NCBI GenBank assembly: GCA_021158645.1
Contig: JAGGUH010000005.1
Coordinates: 1-14,147, forward strand
From: a bacterium
GTDB lineage: Bacteria > Patescibacteriota > Minisyncoccia > UBA6257 > JAGGUH01
Reading direction: 5' to 3'
DNA length: 14,147 nucleotides
Shown: in pieces, positions 13,037 through 14,147 of the stretch
Position numbering within the stretch: the stretch's first letter is position 1
Layout: every line of letters begins with the position of its first letter
Notes under the pieces: generated by a model
The model's database searches: none
Seen by the model: the letters and a program-made list of their open reading frames with translations, nothing else
What the model was told of the DNA's origin: nothing
Program-made: the position numbers and the translations under genes

Positions 13037-13954
13037 ATGATATATATTTTTGGCCATAAAAATCCTGATACTGATGCTATTGTAGCCCCGATTGTTTGGG
13101 AAAGTTTTTTAAAAAGAAAAAAAATTAACGCTAAAGCATTTCGAAATGGTTCTTTAAATCAAGAAACTAAATTTGTTCTTGATTATTTTAAGATTAAATA
13201 TCCGTCTCTAAAAACAAAAGTAAAAGCAAATCAAAAAATTATTCTTTTGGATCATAATCTTTATTCTCAAGCACCTGATGGGGCTAAAGAAGCCGATTTA
13301 ATCCAAGTAATTGACCATCATTTTATTGGTGATTTTCAGACAAAAAAACCAATTTATTATCGTGCCGAACCAGTTGGTTCTACCTCAACTATTATTGCTA
13401 AAATTTTTTTTGAAGAGGGGATTAATCCATCGAAAAAAGAAGCCGTTTTGCTTTTAAGTGGGATTATTTCTGATACTTTAAAGTTTTCTTCTCCAACAAC
13501 AACAAAAGATGATAAAAGAATTGCGAAATTATTAAAGAAAATTTCCAACATTGATATTGATGAATTAGCGCAAAAAATGTTTGAGGCAAAGTCAAGAATT
13601 AGCGGTTTTTCTTTAAAAGAAATTATTTTAAAAGATTTTAAAGAATTTGAAACAAAAAAAATTAAATTTGGAGTTGGAGTTTGGGAGACGATTCTTCCTG
13701 ATTGTTTAATTAAGAAAGCAACTAATTTAAAAAAAGAGATTGAGAAAATAAGAAAAATAAAAGAATTAGATTTGATTTTTTTTGGCATTATTGATATTCT
13801 TAAAAAGAAGTGTTATTTTATTTTAAGCGATAAAGAAAAAGAAATTTTAAAAAGGTCTTTTTCTGGAAAAATAGAAAATGATCTTTTGGTTGTAAAAGGG
13901 GTTGTTTCAAGAAAAAAACAGATGATACCAAGATTTTTGGAAGTACTAAAATAA
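13037..13954 (+). CDS. ppaC: Manganese-dependent (family II) inorganic pyrophosphatase, DHH family
   Basis: A 305-aa cytoplasmic enzyme that hydrolyses pyrophosphate and so drives biosynthetic reactions. The DHH-domain metal ligands are all seen: GHKNPDTDAI (H7, D11, D13), LDHN (D72), DHH (D93, H94, H95) and GIISDTLKFSSPTTT (D146). The DHHA2 domain carries the substrate-binding SRKKQMIP (291-298), the hallmark that separates these enzymes from other DHH proteins. The length equals that of the B. subtilis enzyme (about 309 aa). The ATG lies 3 nt after the DksA-like stop without a Shine-Dalgarno sequence, so translation is probably coupled. No nearby domain insert (CBS or DRTGG) is present, so it is the simple, unregulated form. 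Confidence 0.95.
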   Translation: MIYIFGHKNPDTDAIVAPIVWESFLKRKKINAKAFRNGSLNQETKFVLDYFKIKYPSLKTKVKANQKIILLDHNLYSQAPDGAKEADLIQVIDHHFIGDFQTKKPIYYRAEPVGSTSTIIAKIFFEEGINPSKKEAVLLLSGIISDTLKFSSPTTTKDDKRIAKLLKKISNIDIDELAQKMFEAKSRISGFSLKEIILKDFKEFETKKIKFGVGVWETILPDCLIKKATNLKKEIEKIRKIKELDLIFFGIIDILKKKCYFILSDKEKEILKRSFSGKIENDLLVVKGVVSRKKQMIPRFLEVLK

Positions 13955-14010
13955 AATCTCAAATCTCAAATCTCAAATCTCAAATCCAAATCTTAAATCT
14001 AAAATCTAAA
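13954..14010. repeat. Four tandem 7-nt units AAATCTC, then decaying copies
   Basis: AAATCTC occurs four times in a row (13954-13981), starting at the last base of ppaC. AAATCCA, AATCTTA and AAATCTA variants follow to about 14010. The period (7) and the ATCTC core match the CATCTCY array after pnp. Confidence 0.85.
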
Positions 14011-14090
14011 TTTTTAATGCCAAATGTCAAAAAAAATTCAAAATATCAAAAATCAAAATTCAAAATGACAATTCAAAATTCAAAAAGAAT
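14010..14090. repeat. Low-complexity ATTCAAAAT-type repeats
   Basis: The stretch consists of irregular copies of ATTCAAAA and ATCAAAA without a fixed period and without coding potential. It lies between the heptamer array and the GC-rich palindrome. Confidence 0.6.
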
Positions 14091-14092
14091 AT

Positions 14093-14147
14093 CCCTCCCT
14101 CACCTTAATCCTCCCCCTCCCTCTGGGAGGGGGAGGAAATAGGAGGG
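14093..14147. repeat. GC-rich REP-like palindrome, cut by the window end
   Basis: A perfect 12-bp stem, CCTCCCCCTCCC (14110-14121) with its complement (14125-14136), closes a 3-nt TCT loop. Outer arms CCCTCC (14093-14098) and GGAGGG (14142-14147) also pair, and the element may extend past the window. It stands out sharply against the AT-rich surroundings. It could be a REP/MITE-type repeat and could also end the ppaC transcript, although no T-run is visible. Confidence 0.7.

Noticed and set aside
13357..13788. 143-codon minus-strand frame inside ppaC
   Set aside because: It is antisense to a gene with all catalytic motifs and is Phe/Ser/Ile-rich, as antisense of Lys/Glu/Asn-rich coding DNA usually is.

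Overview
The window is an AT-rich, gene-dense bacterial chromosome segment. The sequence suggests, but does not prove, a small-genome bacterium of the Candidate Phyla Radiation (Patescibacteria). Supporting points are the very AT-rich codon use, an IF-2 without its long N-terminal region, a bacterial single-RRM protein, a missing secE-nusG next to rpmG/tRNA-Trp, very few Shine-Dalgarno sequences, and intergenic regions full of short ATCT-type and AATT-type repeats. UGA stops give normal protein lengths, so the standard genetic code applies.

Layout. Bases 1-1261 (+) hold the 3' part of an AarF/UbiB-family atypical kinase. Bases 1340-4802 all read on the minus strand. In transcription order they hold tRNA-Thr(GGT), rpmG (L33, 53 aa), tRNA-Trp(CCA) with an encoded CCA end, a probable four-helix-bundle gene remnant, tRNA-Arg(CCT), a DNA methyltransferase, a helix-hairpin-helix (HhH-GPD) DNA glycosylase-like iron-sulfur protein joined to it by an ATGA overlap, and a second, decaying tRNA-Trp copy. 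A 656-base gap without genes (4803-5458) separates this block from a long plus-strand block. That block holds an RRM RNA-binding protein with a structured leader and a strong terminator, infB, rpsO, a type II restriction-modification pair, pnp, a membrane-anchored protein of unknown function, a DksA/TraR zinc-finger protein and a family II pyrophosphatase (ppaC).

How the genes work together. The core theme is RNA and translation: IF-2, S15, PNPase, L33, tRNAs and the RRM protein. Two DNA-modification modules sit inside this housekeeping context. One is a methyltransferase plus HhH-GPD glycosylase operon lying between two tRNA-Trp copies. It is the best candidate for an unusual system, either base-excision-based restriction or repair coupled to methylation. 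The other is a restriction-modification pair inserted exactly between rpsO and pnp, genes that are normally neighbours. Its endonuclease gene carries an apparent one-base frameshift and resembles the MjaI (CTAG) family. CTAG is strikingly rare in the window, which fits that reading.

Several genes (rpsO, the membrane protein, the minus-strand methyltransferase) have a -10-like box ending 10 bases before the start codon, and rpmG starts 4 bases after a tRNA. Both patterns point to leaderless or nearly leaderless mRNAs.
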